From contig JAGHIZ010000111.1 of assembly GCA_017886875.1 (NCBI GenBank), positions 62,001 through 126,000 of the forward strand: 64,000 nt of DNA, given 5' to 3'. This DNA is from Butyricicoccus sp. (GTDB lineage: Bacteria; Bacillota; Clostridia; Oscillospirales; Butyricicoccaceae). Shown one piece after another: positions 1 to 8,232 of the stretch; within the stretch, counting starts at the first letter, position 1, and each line of letters begins with the position of its first letter. The position numbers and the translations under genes are program-made. A model generated the notes under the pieces. It had not been told where the DNA came from. It worked only from the letters and a program-made list of their open reading frames with translations, and did no database searches.

Positions 1-1067
1 TATATACTCACTCTGAAATGCTACCTGCTCACTACTACCCTGCATTTAAAAAATATGATAACTTTGTAGGTAACTATGGTAATGCATGGTGGTTACAAAC
101 AACAGAATTTGAAAGCTTTAACGGTCCAATTCTGATGACTACAAACTGCATTGTTCCACCTCGTGAAAGCTATAAAGATAGAATTTATACAACTGGTGCT
201 GCTGGTTATGCTGGTTGTAAACATATAGCGGGTGAAATTGGAGAAAATAAGGATTTCTCTGCTATAATTGAACATGCAAAGCGTTGTGCACCTCCTACCC
301 AGATTGAACAGGGAGAAATTATTGGTGGTTTTGCTCATGCACAGGTGTTAGCTCTTGCAGATAAGGTTGTTGATGCAGTTAAATCTGGTGCAATTAAAAA
401 GTTTGTTGTTATGGCAGGTTGTGACGGTCGTGCAAAGAGCCGTAACTATTATACTGATTTTGCAAAAGCTCTACCAAAGGATACAGTTATTTTAACTGCA
501 GGTTGCGCTAAATATAAGTATAATAAGTTAAATCTAGGAGATATTGGCGGCATTCCAAGAGTCCTTGACGCAGGTCAATGTAATGACTCTTATTCACTTG
601 CAGTTATTGCCCTAAAGCTCAAAGAGGTATTTGGTCTCGATGATATTAATGACCTTCCAATTATCTATAATATTGCTTGGTATGAGCAAAAGGCTGTAAT
701 TGTTCTTCTTTCTCTACTATATCTAGGAGTTAAAAATATTCATCTTGGTCCAACTCTACCAGCATTTTTATCTGAAAATGTAGCAAAGGTACTTGTTGAA
801 AACTTTGGTATTGCTGGCATTACAACCGTTGAAGATGATATGAAACTATTTTTCGGTGATGATGTAGTTATCAATAAAATTTCTGCTGATATGCCTATGG
901 GTGAAATTCTTCGTAAGTATCCACAAGCAGCAGAAGTTCTAATGTCTTGTGGTATGCATTGTTTAGGTTGTCCATCTGCACAAGCTGAAGCTTTAAGTGA
1001 TGCATGTGTTGTACATGGTATTTCTGTAGATGAAGTTATAGAAAAGCTTCTTAAAGTTATAGACTAA
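1..1067 (+). CDS. hcp: Hybrid cluster protein (hydroxylamine/NO reductase), C-terminal part, fused to a DUF1858 domain; 5' end cut by window
   Basis: Cytoplasmic Fe-S protein of the Hcp family, which reduces nitric oxide or hydroxylamine. The open frame runs from the window edge without a start: codons before the first ATG (18) read YTHSE and continue into the Hcp motif MLPAH, so the N-terminal Fe-S part lies outside. Counting from that ATG, the hybrid-cluster ligands are visible: Cys44 (TTNC), then cysteines in AGCDGR, TAGCAK and GQCNDS, and the Glu/Lys pair in YEQKAV. The last ~65 residues, after the normal Hcp end, form a DUF1858 (hybrid-cluster-associated redox disulfide) domain with CGMHCLGCP. 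The hemerythrin-like gene follows 14 bp later. Family assignment is firm; the substrate in this organism is inferred. Confidence 0.93.
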   Translation, partial: YTHSEMLPAHYYPAFKKYDNFVGNYGNAWWLQTTEFESFNGPILMTTNCIVPPRESYKDRIYTTGAAGYAGCKHIAGEIGENKDFSAIIEHAKRCAPPTQIEQGEIIGGFAHAQVLALADKVVDAVKSGAIKKFVVMAGCDGRAKSRNYYTDFAKALPKDTVILTAGCAKYKYNKLNLGDIGGIPRVLDAGQCNDSYSLAVIALKLKEVFGLDDINDLPIIYNIAWYEQKAVIVLLSLLYLGVKNIHLGPTLPAFLSENVAKVLVENFGIAGITTVEDDMKLFFGDDVVINKISADMPMGEILRKYPQAAEVLMSCGMHCLGCPSAQAEALSDACVVHGISVDEVIEKLLKVID

Positions 1068-1081
1068 GGGAGAAAACTTAA

Positions 1082-1627
1082 ATGTATTGTATTGATGTTC
1101 TTTTAGAGGAACATGAAAGAATTACAGATTTTATAGCTGTAGCAAGAAATGCTTGTTGCAGCATAATAGAAGGTAATGATATTCCTTTGGAAGATTTAAA
1201 TAAAATGCTTAATTTTGGCAAGGTTTACGCTGATAACTTACACCATAAAAAGGAAGAAGATATTCTTTTTAATGCAATGGTTAATGAAATCGGTGGAGCT
1301 GCTCAAAAAATGGTTAACAATGGTATGCTTGTTGAGCATAATTTAGGTAGATTATATTTATCAGAGCTTGAAAAAGCACTAGATAAATATACACCATCTA
1401 CTCAGATTAAGCTTCAGATTATAACCAATATATCAGCTTATTGTGATTTATTAGAAAGACATATTGTTAAAGAAAATGGAGTAGCTTATCCATTTGGTCA
1501 AAGAACATTATCTGCTGAAACACTTGAAAGATTAAATATTGAAACCCAGCAATTTGAAAATAATACTAAAAGTGATAGAGAGTATTATTTAAAAGTTTTA
1601 GATGAGTTAAAACAAAAATACTGTTGA
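1082..1627 (+). CDS. Hemerythrin-like HHE cation-binding protein
   Basis: A 181-residue all-helical protein of the hemerythrin/HHE family, which binds a di-iron centre and senses or consumes O2, NO or peroxide. Candidate metal ligands are spaced as in the family: an early His in EEHER, His-His in LHHKKEED followed by Glu, His in VEHNLGR, and His/Glu in RHIVKEN. AGGGAG lies just upstream of the ATG, and the gene sits 14 bp behind the hybrid cluster protein, so the two are probably cotranscribed as a nitrosative/oxidative stress pair. It ends at a strong terminator. No signal peptide or membrane segment is seen. The exact ligand role is unknown. Confidence 0.85.
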   Translation: MYCIDVLLEEHERITDFIAVARNACCSIIEGNDIPLEDLNKMLNFGKVYADNLHHKKEEDILFNAMVNEIGGAAQKMVNNGMLVEHNLGRLYLSELEKALDKYTPSTQIKLQIITNISAYCDLLERHIVKENGVAYPFGQRTLSAETLERLNIETQQFENNTKSDREYYLKVLDELKQKYC

Positions 1628-1631
1628 TAAA

Positions 1632-1664
1632 AAAACACCTGTGAATTTTAATCACAGGTGTTTT
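1632..1664. terminator. Bidirectional intrinsic terminator between convergent genes
   Basis: A perfect 13-bp inverted repeat (AAAACACCTGTGA with its complement) around a short AT loop, with A-tract and T-tract flanks. It lies between the stop codons of the hemerythrin-like gene (+) and the iron-transport binding protein (-), so it can serve both strands. Confidence 0.88.
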
Positions 1665-1669
1665 GACTT

Positions 1670-2665
1670 TTATAGAAGTTCGCTTTCAAGGTCAGAAAGC
1701 ATATAATCAAGAGCAGTAATACCGCCTTCAGCAGTATACCAAATAGATGGGTGTGCAAGATAAATTATATTATCATTTTTATAAGCATCTGTCTTTGCTA
1801 CAAGTTCATTATTCATAATTTCTTCAGCAAGTTTAGCACCTTCTGTTGAAATAGCTGCATCACGGTCAAGAATAAACATATATTCAGGGTTTAAGTCTAC
1901 AAGCAGCTCAAAAGAGGATTCATTACCATGTGTAGAAGTTACATCTTCAGAAGCAATATTAGTAAAGCCGATTTCTTTACCAATTATAGAACATCTGCCA
2001 TCATTACCAAGAGTATTAAAAGAACCGCTTGTACACATACCAATAACAGCATTTTTTCCCGCTGAGAATTCATTTAATTTAGCAATTCTTTCATCAAAAT
2101 CAGCCATTAAAGCATCTACTTCTGTTTCTTTACCAAAGATAGATGCAATAGTTGTTGCATTTTTACGAATACTTTCAACTACACCAAGTTCAGTATCAGT
2201 GGAAAGAAATACGACAGGGGCAATTTCACTTAATGCATCATAAGAGCTTGCAAGACGACCACCAATAAAAATAATATCTGGCTCTACAGACATAACAGCT
2301 TCAAGGTCAGCTTCCTTAATTGTGCCAAGATTTTCAGTTTTATCAACATAATCAGTCAAATATTCAATAGATGTGTCTGCTGTTCCGACAACTCTGTTAC
2401 CTAAACCAAGATTATCAATAATATCAAGTGATGGCATATCCAAAATTGCAATACGTTTTGCATCATAAGGAACTTCAAGCTGAATTTCTTCTTTATTTGC
2501 ATTTAAAGATGTAATTGTAATGCTTTGCTTTTGTTCAGCTGAAATGCTACTATTTGCTGCTGATGAATTAGCATTATTATTTGCAGATGAACAAGCAGTC
2601 AAAGAGGCTGTTGCTGCAAGTGCAAGTGTTAGGGCTATAAATCTTTTTACTACATACTTTTTCAT
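1670..2665 (-). CDS. Siderophore-type iron ABC transporter, substrate-binding lipoprotein
   Basis: A 331-residue extracellular lipoprotein of the periplasmic-binding-protein type 2 (FecB/YclQ/CeuE-like) family that captures ferric-siderophore and delivers it to the permeases encoded upstream. It has a lipoprotein signal with lipobox SLTAC (lipidated Cys25), a Ser/Asn-rich linker, then a two-lobe fold with the typical start (RIAILDMPSLDIIDNLGLG) and EPDIIFIGG. It is the last gene of four in the order permease-permease-ATPase-binding protein, the same as Bacillus yclNOPQ. AAGGAG precedes the ATG. Catecholate specificity (petrobactin-like) is inferred from family resemblance only. Confidence 0.88.
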   Translation of the reverse strand: MKKYVVKRFIALTLALAATASLTACSSANNNANSSAANSSISAEQKQSITITSLNANKEEIQLEVPYDAKRIAILDMPSLDIIDNLGLGNRVVGTADTSIEYLTDYVDKTENLGTIKEADLEAVMSVEPDIIFIGGRLASSYDALSEIAPVVFLSTDTELGVVESIRKNATTIASIFGKETEVDALMADFDERIAKLNEFSAGKNAVIGMCTSGSFNTLGNDGRCSIIGKEIGFTNIASEDVTSTHGNESSFELLVDLNPEYMFILDRDAAISTEGAKLAEEIMNNELVAKTDAYKNDNIIYLAHPSIWYTAEGGITALDYMLSDLESELL

Positions 2666-2701
2666 AATATAAAATCTCCTTTTTTAAGATGTAATAACTT
2701 T

Positions 2702-3457
2702 TTAATAATAGATAGAAAGTGGTTTTCCATGTATATTCATAATTTCAAAATCAACTTTGTAAATATCTGATAATGTTTCTTTTGTCATAATTTCTTCTAC
2801 TGTTCCAAATTTAGCTATTTTACCGTTTACAAATGCACAAATATAGTCAGAATAAAATGCCGCATAGTTGATTTCATGTAAAACAAGAATTACAGTTTTA
2901 CCAAGTTCATCACAAAGTTTTCTAACAGTTTTCATTAAATTTGTTGCATGATAAATATCAAGGTTGTTAGTAGGCTCATCTAAAAGCACATATTCAGTAT
3001 CTTGAGCAATTACCATTGCAATATATGCTCTTTGACGTTGACCGCCTGAAAGTTCATCTATAAAACGGTTCTCAAATTCATTAAGCTCCATATAAGCTAT
3101 AGCTTTATCAATTATTTGTTCGTCTTCTTTTGTTGTTCTACCTCCACAATAAGGAAAACGTCCAAAAGTGACAAGTTCTCTAACCGTAAGTTTCATTTGA
3201 ATATTATTGCTTTGTGTTAGAATTGCAAGTTTTTTTGAAAGTTCTTTACTTTTCCAGTGATGAAGTTTTTGACCATGAAATTCCACATGACCAGTATTTG
3301 GTTCAATAAGTCTTGAAATCATGCCCATAACGGTTGATTTACCTGCACCATTTGGACCAATCATAGATATTACTTTACCTTTTGGTATTTCAAAACTTAC
3401 ATCATTTACAACGGTTTTTTCACCGTATTTCTTTATAAGATTATTTATTTTCATCAT
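2702..3457 (-). CDS. Siderophore-type iron ABC transporter, ATP-binding protein
   Basis: A 251-residue ABC ATPase of the FecE/YclP type that powers import by the adjoining FecCD-type permeases. The Walker A motif GPNGAGKST, ABC signature LSGGQRQRA, Walker B VLLDEPTNNLD and switch His (LVLHE) are all present. Two ATGs stand in tandem at the start (3457 and 3454) behind a GGAGAG site, and either could be used. It lies 5 bp downstream of the second permease and 36 bp upstream of the binding protein, so it is in one operon. Nothing looks broken. Confidence 0.92.
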   Translation of the reverse strand: MMKINNLIKKYGEKTVVNDVSFEIPKGKVISMIGPNGAGKSTVMGMISRLIEPNTGHVEFHGQKLHHWKSKELSKKLAILTQSNNIQMKLTVRELVTFGRFPYCGGRTTKEDEQIIDKAIAYMELNEFENRFIDELSGGQRQRAYIAMVIAQDTEYVLLDEPTNNLDIYHATNLMKTVRKLCDELGKTVILVLHEINYAAFYSDYICAFVNGKIAKFGTVEEIMTKETLSDIYKVDFEIMNIHGKPLSIYY

Positions 3458-3462
3458 TTTAT

Positions 3463-4437
3463 TTAAGCTCTCCTGCTTTTTAAAAGTAAATAAAGGAAAT
3501 AAAGTCCACCACTAACAGTTATAAACACACTAATAGGCACAGAATATGTAAATATATGTTCTACAATCATTTGACCACCTACTAACACTATCATTCCGAA
3601 AAATGTAGAGCCAAGAATTAGCTGTGAATGACGATATGTTTTAAGTAGCTGTCTTGATAAGTTAGCTATAATTAACCCAAGGAAAGAAATAGGTCCAACC
3701 ATAGCAGTTGCAATAGCTATACAAAGTGTTACACCTAAGAGCAGTCTTCTAATACATCGGTCATAATCAACACCTAAATTTATTGCTTGATGTTTTCCAA
3801 GAGTTATAACATCAAGTAAAGCTAAATCTTTTCTAAGCCAAAAAATCAAAGCTGCTAATAATATAAGTGAGAACATAATAATTTCTGAATTAATATTATT
3901 AAAACTTGCAACTAAACTTGAAAGAAGTGTATCATATTCATTAGGGTCCATCACTCTTGTTAAGGTTGTTTGTATGCTTGTGAAGAATGATGTCAATACT
4001 GTACCAATAAGCAATACATAAAGCACATTATGATTTGTTTTCTTAAATAAATAACTATATATTATTGTTGCAATTACACCCATTAAAAGTAAATCAACAA
4101 TAAATGATAAATTAGCATTTACAGCCAGTATACTTCCAGAGCCTACAAAAAATACAACTGATGTGTGTATTAAACTATAAAGTGAGTTCATACCTAAAAG
4201 ACATGGTGTGACAATAGTATTATTTATAATCGACTGGAAAACTATAGATGCACCACCTATTGCAAATGCAGCAATTAGCATAACAATAAGTTTAGGTGTA
4301 CGTATTTTCATTGCATAATTAAATAGTTTTTCATTTGCAAAATTAACTTCTACAAGCATATACAGAGCAGATGCAATCAAAACCAATATAAAAAGCCCTA
4401 AAAGTTTTTTTCTATTTGCATAAATCGCTTTATTCAT
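3463..4437 (-). CDS. Siderophore-type iron ABC transporter permease, second subunit (FecCD family)
   Basis: A 324-residue polytopic membrane protein of the FecCD/BtuC family, with about nine to ten hydrophobic segments. Family features include GGASIVFQSIINNTIVTPCLLG near the N-terminus and VGPISFLGLIIANLSRQL, the region that couples to the ATPase. The ATG at 4437 is preferred over a TTG one codon upstream because GGAGG lies seven bases before it. It overlaps the stop of the first permease (TGATG), which indicates translational coupling. With its partner it should form the heterodimeric channel. Confidence 0.9.
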   Translation of the reverse strand: MNKAIYANRKKLLGLFILVLIASALYMLVEVNFANEKLFNYAMKIRTPKLIVMLIAAFAIGGASIVFQSIINNTIVTPCLLGMNSLYSLIHTSVVFFVGSGSILAVNANLSFIVDLLLMGVIATIIYSYLFKKTNHNVLYVLLIGTVLTSFFTSIQTTLTRVMDPNEYDTLLSSLVASFNNINSEIIMFSLILLAALIFWLRKDLALLDVITLGKHQAINLGVDYDRCIRRLLLGVTLCIAIATAMVGPISFLGLIIANLSRQLLKTYRHSQLILGSTFFGMIVLVGGQMIVEHIFTYSVPISVFITVSGGLYFLYLLLKSRRA

Positions 4438-5468
4438 CAATTTTCCTCCAGTTTAGGTGTGCAATTACAGCAAGTTGTATTATTAGCACCTAGACTAATA
4501 CTTTTTCTGCCATTTTTAAGGCGATAAAACAGCAAACCAATAAATAATATGCTGCCTAAAATACCAACAATAAGTTCTATTGGTAATTCATAAGGTGCAA
4601 TAACAGTTCTACCTACCATATCACAAACAAGTACAAATAATGCACCAAAAAGAGCTGTATCTATAAGCGTTCCTTGAATTTTATCTCCTTTGAACATTGC
4701 AATAAGATTTGGAACAATAAGACCTATGTAGGAAATAGCTCCAACAACCACAACTACACTTGCGGTTAAAACCGCTGCAATAGTCAGCCCCATAAATAAC
4801 ACCGTATTATAGGATATACCAAGATTTTGTGAGAAATCCTTTCCCATACCAACAATATTAAAATGGTTTGCAAAGATAAAAGCAATAATTACAAGTGGAA
4901 CAGTTAAATAAACCAGTTCATATTGACCTCTTAAAATAGTTGAAAAGCTACCAACAAGCCAAGTTGAAAGAGCTTGTGTCATTTCATATTTATAAGATAA
5001 AAAGCTTGTTATACCTCCGATTACATTACCAAACATAATGCCCACTAAAGGCACCATTACAGCTTCTTTAAATGTGATTTTTTGAATAAACCATACGAAA
5101 AGCCATGTGCCTAGAATTGCCGCAACAAAGGCAAAAAATGCTCTACTCCAAAGTGTTGAATTAGGCATAAAAAGCAGTGCTATTAAAATACCAAACTGTG
5201 CGGAAGAAATTGTAGCACCAGTAGATGGAGACACAAATTTATTCATACAAAGTTGTTGCATTATAAGACCTGCAACACTAAGCCCTATACCAGTACAAAG
5301 AATAGCAAGCAGCCTTGGAAGTCTTGAGATTAAAAGAGTTTCTATCTGCTCAAGATTTCCAGAAATCAAACCGGAAACATTCATTTCTAGTACACCCAAA
5401 AACAAAGATGTCAAAGATGCTATTAAAAGTAAAACAAATAAAATTATAGTTGAAATATGTTTTCTCAT
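4437..5468 (-). CDS. Siderophore-type iron ABC transporter permease, first subunit (FecCD family)
   Basis: A 343-residue FecCD-type permease and first gene of the iron-import operon. It has roughly nine membrane segments, a typical early motif (LIMQQLCMNKFVSPSTGAT) and the coupling region GAISYIGLIVPNLIAM. Its hydrophilic tail ends in a short Cys-rich stretch (NNTTCCNCTPKLEEN), which is unusual for the family and could bind metal; that is a guess. GGAAGGGAA lies before the ATG. The promoter region upstream holds a possible metal-repressor half-site. Confidence 0.9.
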   Translation of the reverse strand: MRKHISTIILFVLLLIASLTSLFLGVLEMNVSGLISGNLEQIETLLISRLPRLLAILCTGIGLSVAGLIMQQLCMNKFVSPSTGATISSAQFGILIALLFMPNSTLWSRAFFAFVAAILGTWLFVWFIQKITFKEAVMVPLVGIMFGNVIGGITSFLSYKYEMTQALSTWLVGSFSTILRGQYELVYLTVPLVIIAFIFANHFNIVGMGKDFSQNLGISYNTVLFMGLTIAAVLTASVVVVVGAISYIGLIVPNLIAMFKGDKIQGTLIDTALFGALFVLVCDMVGRTVIAPYELPIELIVGILGSILFIGLLFYRLKNGRKSISLGANNTTCCNCTPKLEEN

Positions 5469-5537
5469 AAATTCCCTTCCTATGAATTAGCCACTGCTAA
5501 CCCTTTTGTAAAAAAATTTCTTTTTTGTCGCTCAAAT

Positions 5538-5567
5538 ATAATAACATGTTAGGTTAGCTGTAGGCAA
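5538..5567 (-). promoter_or_regulatory. Probable promoter of the iron-import operon with DtxR/IdeR-like half-site in the spacer
   Basis: On the minus strand, TTGCCT (5567-5562) and TATTAT (5543-5538) are spaced by 18 bp. The spacer contains GCTAACCTAA, which matches one half of the DtxR/IdeR consensus operator; the other half is poorly matched. A repressor bound here would block RNA polymerase, which would fit iron control of the transporter. Seen by eye only. Confidence 0.4.
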
Positions 5568-5625
5568 CTGGTAAAATATATATTTATTAAAATATAAATA
5601 CATAAATTTTTAGTAATAAATATAA

Positions 5626-5658
5626 AAACAGGCTATCAAATATTATGATAGCCTGTTT
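5626..5658 (-). terminator. Intrinsic terminator after the xanthine dehydrogenase gene
   Basis: A 13-bp perfect inverted repeat (AAACAGGCTATCA and complement) with a 7-nt loop, starting 7 bp after the stop codon at 5665. It is followed on the minus strand by a short T-rich run. It ends the purine-locus transcript. Confidence 0.75.
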
Positions 5659-5664
5659 ATAAAA

Positions 5665-8232
5665 TCATTTACGACTATATGGGGTGTTTTCAAGAGGTAA
5701 TTTATTTCTAAATATTCCGTCCATTTTATAGTAAGCACCTTGGATAGCGGGTGCGGTTGGAATAGATGTTATTTCGCCTATACCAACACTGCCATATGAT
5801 AGTTTAGATGGGTTTTTCTCAACAATAACCGATTGAACATCTGGTGTTTTATTAGCCCTAAATAAACCTAAAGTACCAAATTTAGCTTTTGGCTTGCCTT
5901 CTTCAAGTGGAAATTGCTCAGTAAGTGCATATCCAAGGCTCATTATAACGCCGCCTTCAATCTGCCCTTCTACTGATAATGGATTTATAGCTTTGCCTAC
6001 ATCATGAGCTGCAACTATCATTTCAACTGTTCCATCTTCATTTAAACATGCAACCTGTGTTGCATATCCATAAGCAACATGTGAAACTGGATTTTTCTTT
6101 GGAGCACCCATTGGGTCAGTTACAGCTAAATATTCACCATAAAATTCTTTTCCATTCAAGCTTGATAGAGGTTTATCACCAAGTTCTTCCATAAGTTTAA
6201 CACATGCTCTTCGACATGCTTCACCTGTAATTAGTGTTTGGCGTGAGCCAGATGTATCACCAGAATTAGGAGCAGCATTTGTTTCAGATGCCATATAAAT
6301 AATATCATCAGCATCTAAACCAGTGGTTTCACAAGCAATTTGTACTAAAACTGTGCCTAAACCTTGACCAATACAAGATGCACCAGCACGAATATACATT
6401 TTACCATCTTCTATTGTAAGCCTGCAACGTCCCCAATCCTTGAGTCCAACACCTACACCAGCATTTTTCATTGCACAAGCAATACCCGCTCTAGGGTGTC
6501 TTTCATATATTTCTTTGACAGCTTCAAGAGTTTCTACAAGTGCAGTACCTTCTTCAGCAATTTGACCATTTGGGAGTTCTTGTCCTGGTCTTATAGCATT
6601 TCTATAACGTATTTCCCATGGAGAAATACCGACCATTTCAGCTAAAAGATTTAAATTACATTCGGTAGCAAAGCAGCTTTGTGTAACTCCAAAACCACGA
6701 AAAGCACCAGCAGGCGGATTGTTTGTATAAACAGCTGTGCCTTCAATCCAAACATTTTGGTAATTATAAGGACCAGCTGCATGTGTACATGCTCTTTGAA
6801 GTACAGGGCCACCCAAAGAGGCATAAGCACCAGTATCAGCTATTATAGTTGCTTTCATACCTGTTAAATAGCCGTTTTCATCACAAGCGGTTGTAAATTT
6901 CATCTTCATAGGGTGGCGTTTTGGGTGAATTAATATGCTTTCTTGTCTTGTGAGTTTAACTTTAACAGGTCTAAGTGTAAGCCAAGCAAGAAGTGCTGCA
7001 TGATGTTGTACAGTCATATCTTCTTTACCACCAAAGCCACCGCCTACAAGTGCATTTATAACATGAACTTTATCTGGTTCTAAACCAAGCATCATAGAAC
7101 ATTCATGTTGAGTAGAATAAACACCTTGGTCAGAAGAATAAATTGTAACTCCTTCTTCATGTGAATTACAAGTGGCAATAGCACATTCAGGCTCTAAAAA
7201 AGCATGTTCTGTAAATGGTGTTTCATATTCGTTTGTCACAACATATGCAGAATTTTTTATAGCTTCATCAGCATCACCACGCTTTAAGCTTTCAAAAGCT
7301 AATATATTACCCTCTTTATGAACAAATGGAGAACCACGTTCCATCGCCTTAATTGGGTCAAATACAGCGGGTAAAACCTCATATTCAACTTTAATAAGCT
7401 TTTTAGCTTTTTCAACTGCTTCTAAATTTTCTCCACAGACAAGAGCAATAGCATCACCTAAATAGCGGGTTATATTTCCGACTTTTATAAGTGTTGCCCA
7501 GTCACTTTTTATATGTCCGATTTTATTTTGTCCAGGAATATCTTTTTCAGTTGCAACACATACAATACCCTCTACTTTTTCAGCTTCACTTGTATCTATT
7601 GACAAAACTCTTGCACGAGGGTAAGCGGAACGAAGTGCAGAACCATAAAGCATATTTGGAAAGTCTTTTTCGTCATAATCATCGACATATTTTCCTTCAC
7701 CCAATACTTTTTCTCTTACATCTATTCTTGCAGCACGTTGACCAATACCAGTTATCTTTTCTGGTTTTGGAATAGGTTTGCCTGTTCGTTTAAGTTCTGC
7801 CGCAATTTCAACAGCATCTATAATTTTTTTATAGCCTGTGCAACGACAGTAATTACTTTTAAGAGCTTCAGTTATTTCTGCTCTAGTCGGTGATGGGTTT
7901 AAATCCAAAAGTGCTTTTGTGCAAATGACCATTCCAGGAATACAAAAACCGCATTGAACTGCACCCGCTGCACCATATGCATATACATAAAGCTCTTTTT
8001 CATAATCAGAAAAGCCTTCAACTGTAAGGATTTTTTTGCCTTCAAATCGGGAGATTTTCTGAACACATGCCTTAACTGGCTTCCCATCAACAAGAACTGT
8101 ACAAGTGCCGCAAGCACCCTCAGAACAGCCGTCTTTGACTGATTTAAGTTTTAATTTATTACGCAAAACATCTAATAGTTTGTAGTCCTGCTCAAAGGTA
8201 TAATCTTTGTCATTTACTGTGATGGTATACAT
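5665..8232 (-). CDS. Selenium-dependent-type xanthine dehydrogenase, fused [2Fe-2S] and molybdopterin domains
   Basis: An 855-residue molybdenum hydroxylase that would oxidise hypoxanthine/xanthine. The order is a plant-type ferredoxin domain (Cys36, 41, 44, 56), a second [2Fe-2S] helical domain (Cys94, 97, 129, 131), then the molybdopterin domain from about residue 165, with VGGGFGGKED, GAFRGFGVTQ and the expected catalytic glutamate in VGIGE (Glu820). This fused architecture matches the selenium-dependent xanthine dehydrogenase family found beside ssnA/ygfK/ygeW. No FAD-binding subunit occurs in the locus, so the electron exit is unclear. It overlaps hyuA by 19 bp, with its binding site (GGGGTGATT) inside hyuA. 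Whether selenium is really used cannot be read from the sequence. Confidence 0.9.
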   Translation of the reverse strand: MYTITVNDKDYTFEQDYKLLDVLRNKLKLKSVKDGCSEGACGTCTVLVDGKPVKACVQKISRFEGKKILTVEGFSDYEKELYVYAYGAAGAVQCGFCIPGMVICTKALLDLNPSPTRAEITEALKSNYCRCTGYKKIIDAVEIAAELKRTGKPIPKPEKITGIGQRAARIDVREKVLGEGKYVDDYDEKDFPNMLYGSALRSAYPRARVLSIDTSEAEKVEGIVCVATEKDIPGQNKIGHIKSDWATLIKVGNITRYLGDAIALVCGENLEAVEKAKKLIKVEYEVLPAVFDPIKAMERGSPFVHKEGNILAFESLKRGDADEAIKNSAYVVTNEYETPFTEHAFLEPECAIATCNSHEEGVTIYSSDQGVYSTQHECSMMLGLEPDKVHVINALVGGGFGGKEDMTVQHHAALLAWLTLRPVKVKLTRQESILIHPKRHPMKMKFTTACDENGYLTGMKATIIADTGAYASLGGPVLQRACTHAAGPYNYQNVWIEGTAVYTNNPPAGAFRGFGVTQSCFATECNLNLLAEMVGISPWEIRYRNAIRPGQELPNGQIAEEGTALVETLEAVKEIYERHPRAGIACAMKNAGVGVGLKDWGRCRLTIEDGKMYIRAGASCIGQGLGTVLVQIACETTGLDADDIIYMASETNAAPNSGDTSGSRQTLITGEACRRACVKLMEELGDKPLSSLNGKEFYGEYLAVTDPMGAPKKNPVSHVAYGYATQVACLNEDGTVEMIVAAHDVGKAINPLSVEGQIEGGVIMSLGYALTEQFPLEEGKPKAKFGTLGLFRANKTPDVQSVIVEKNPSKLSYGSVGIGEITSIPTAPAIQGAYYKMDGIFRNKLPLENTPYSRK

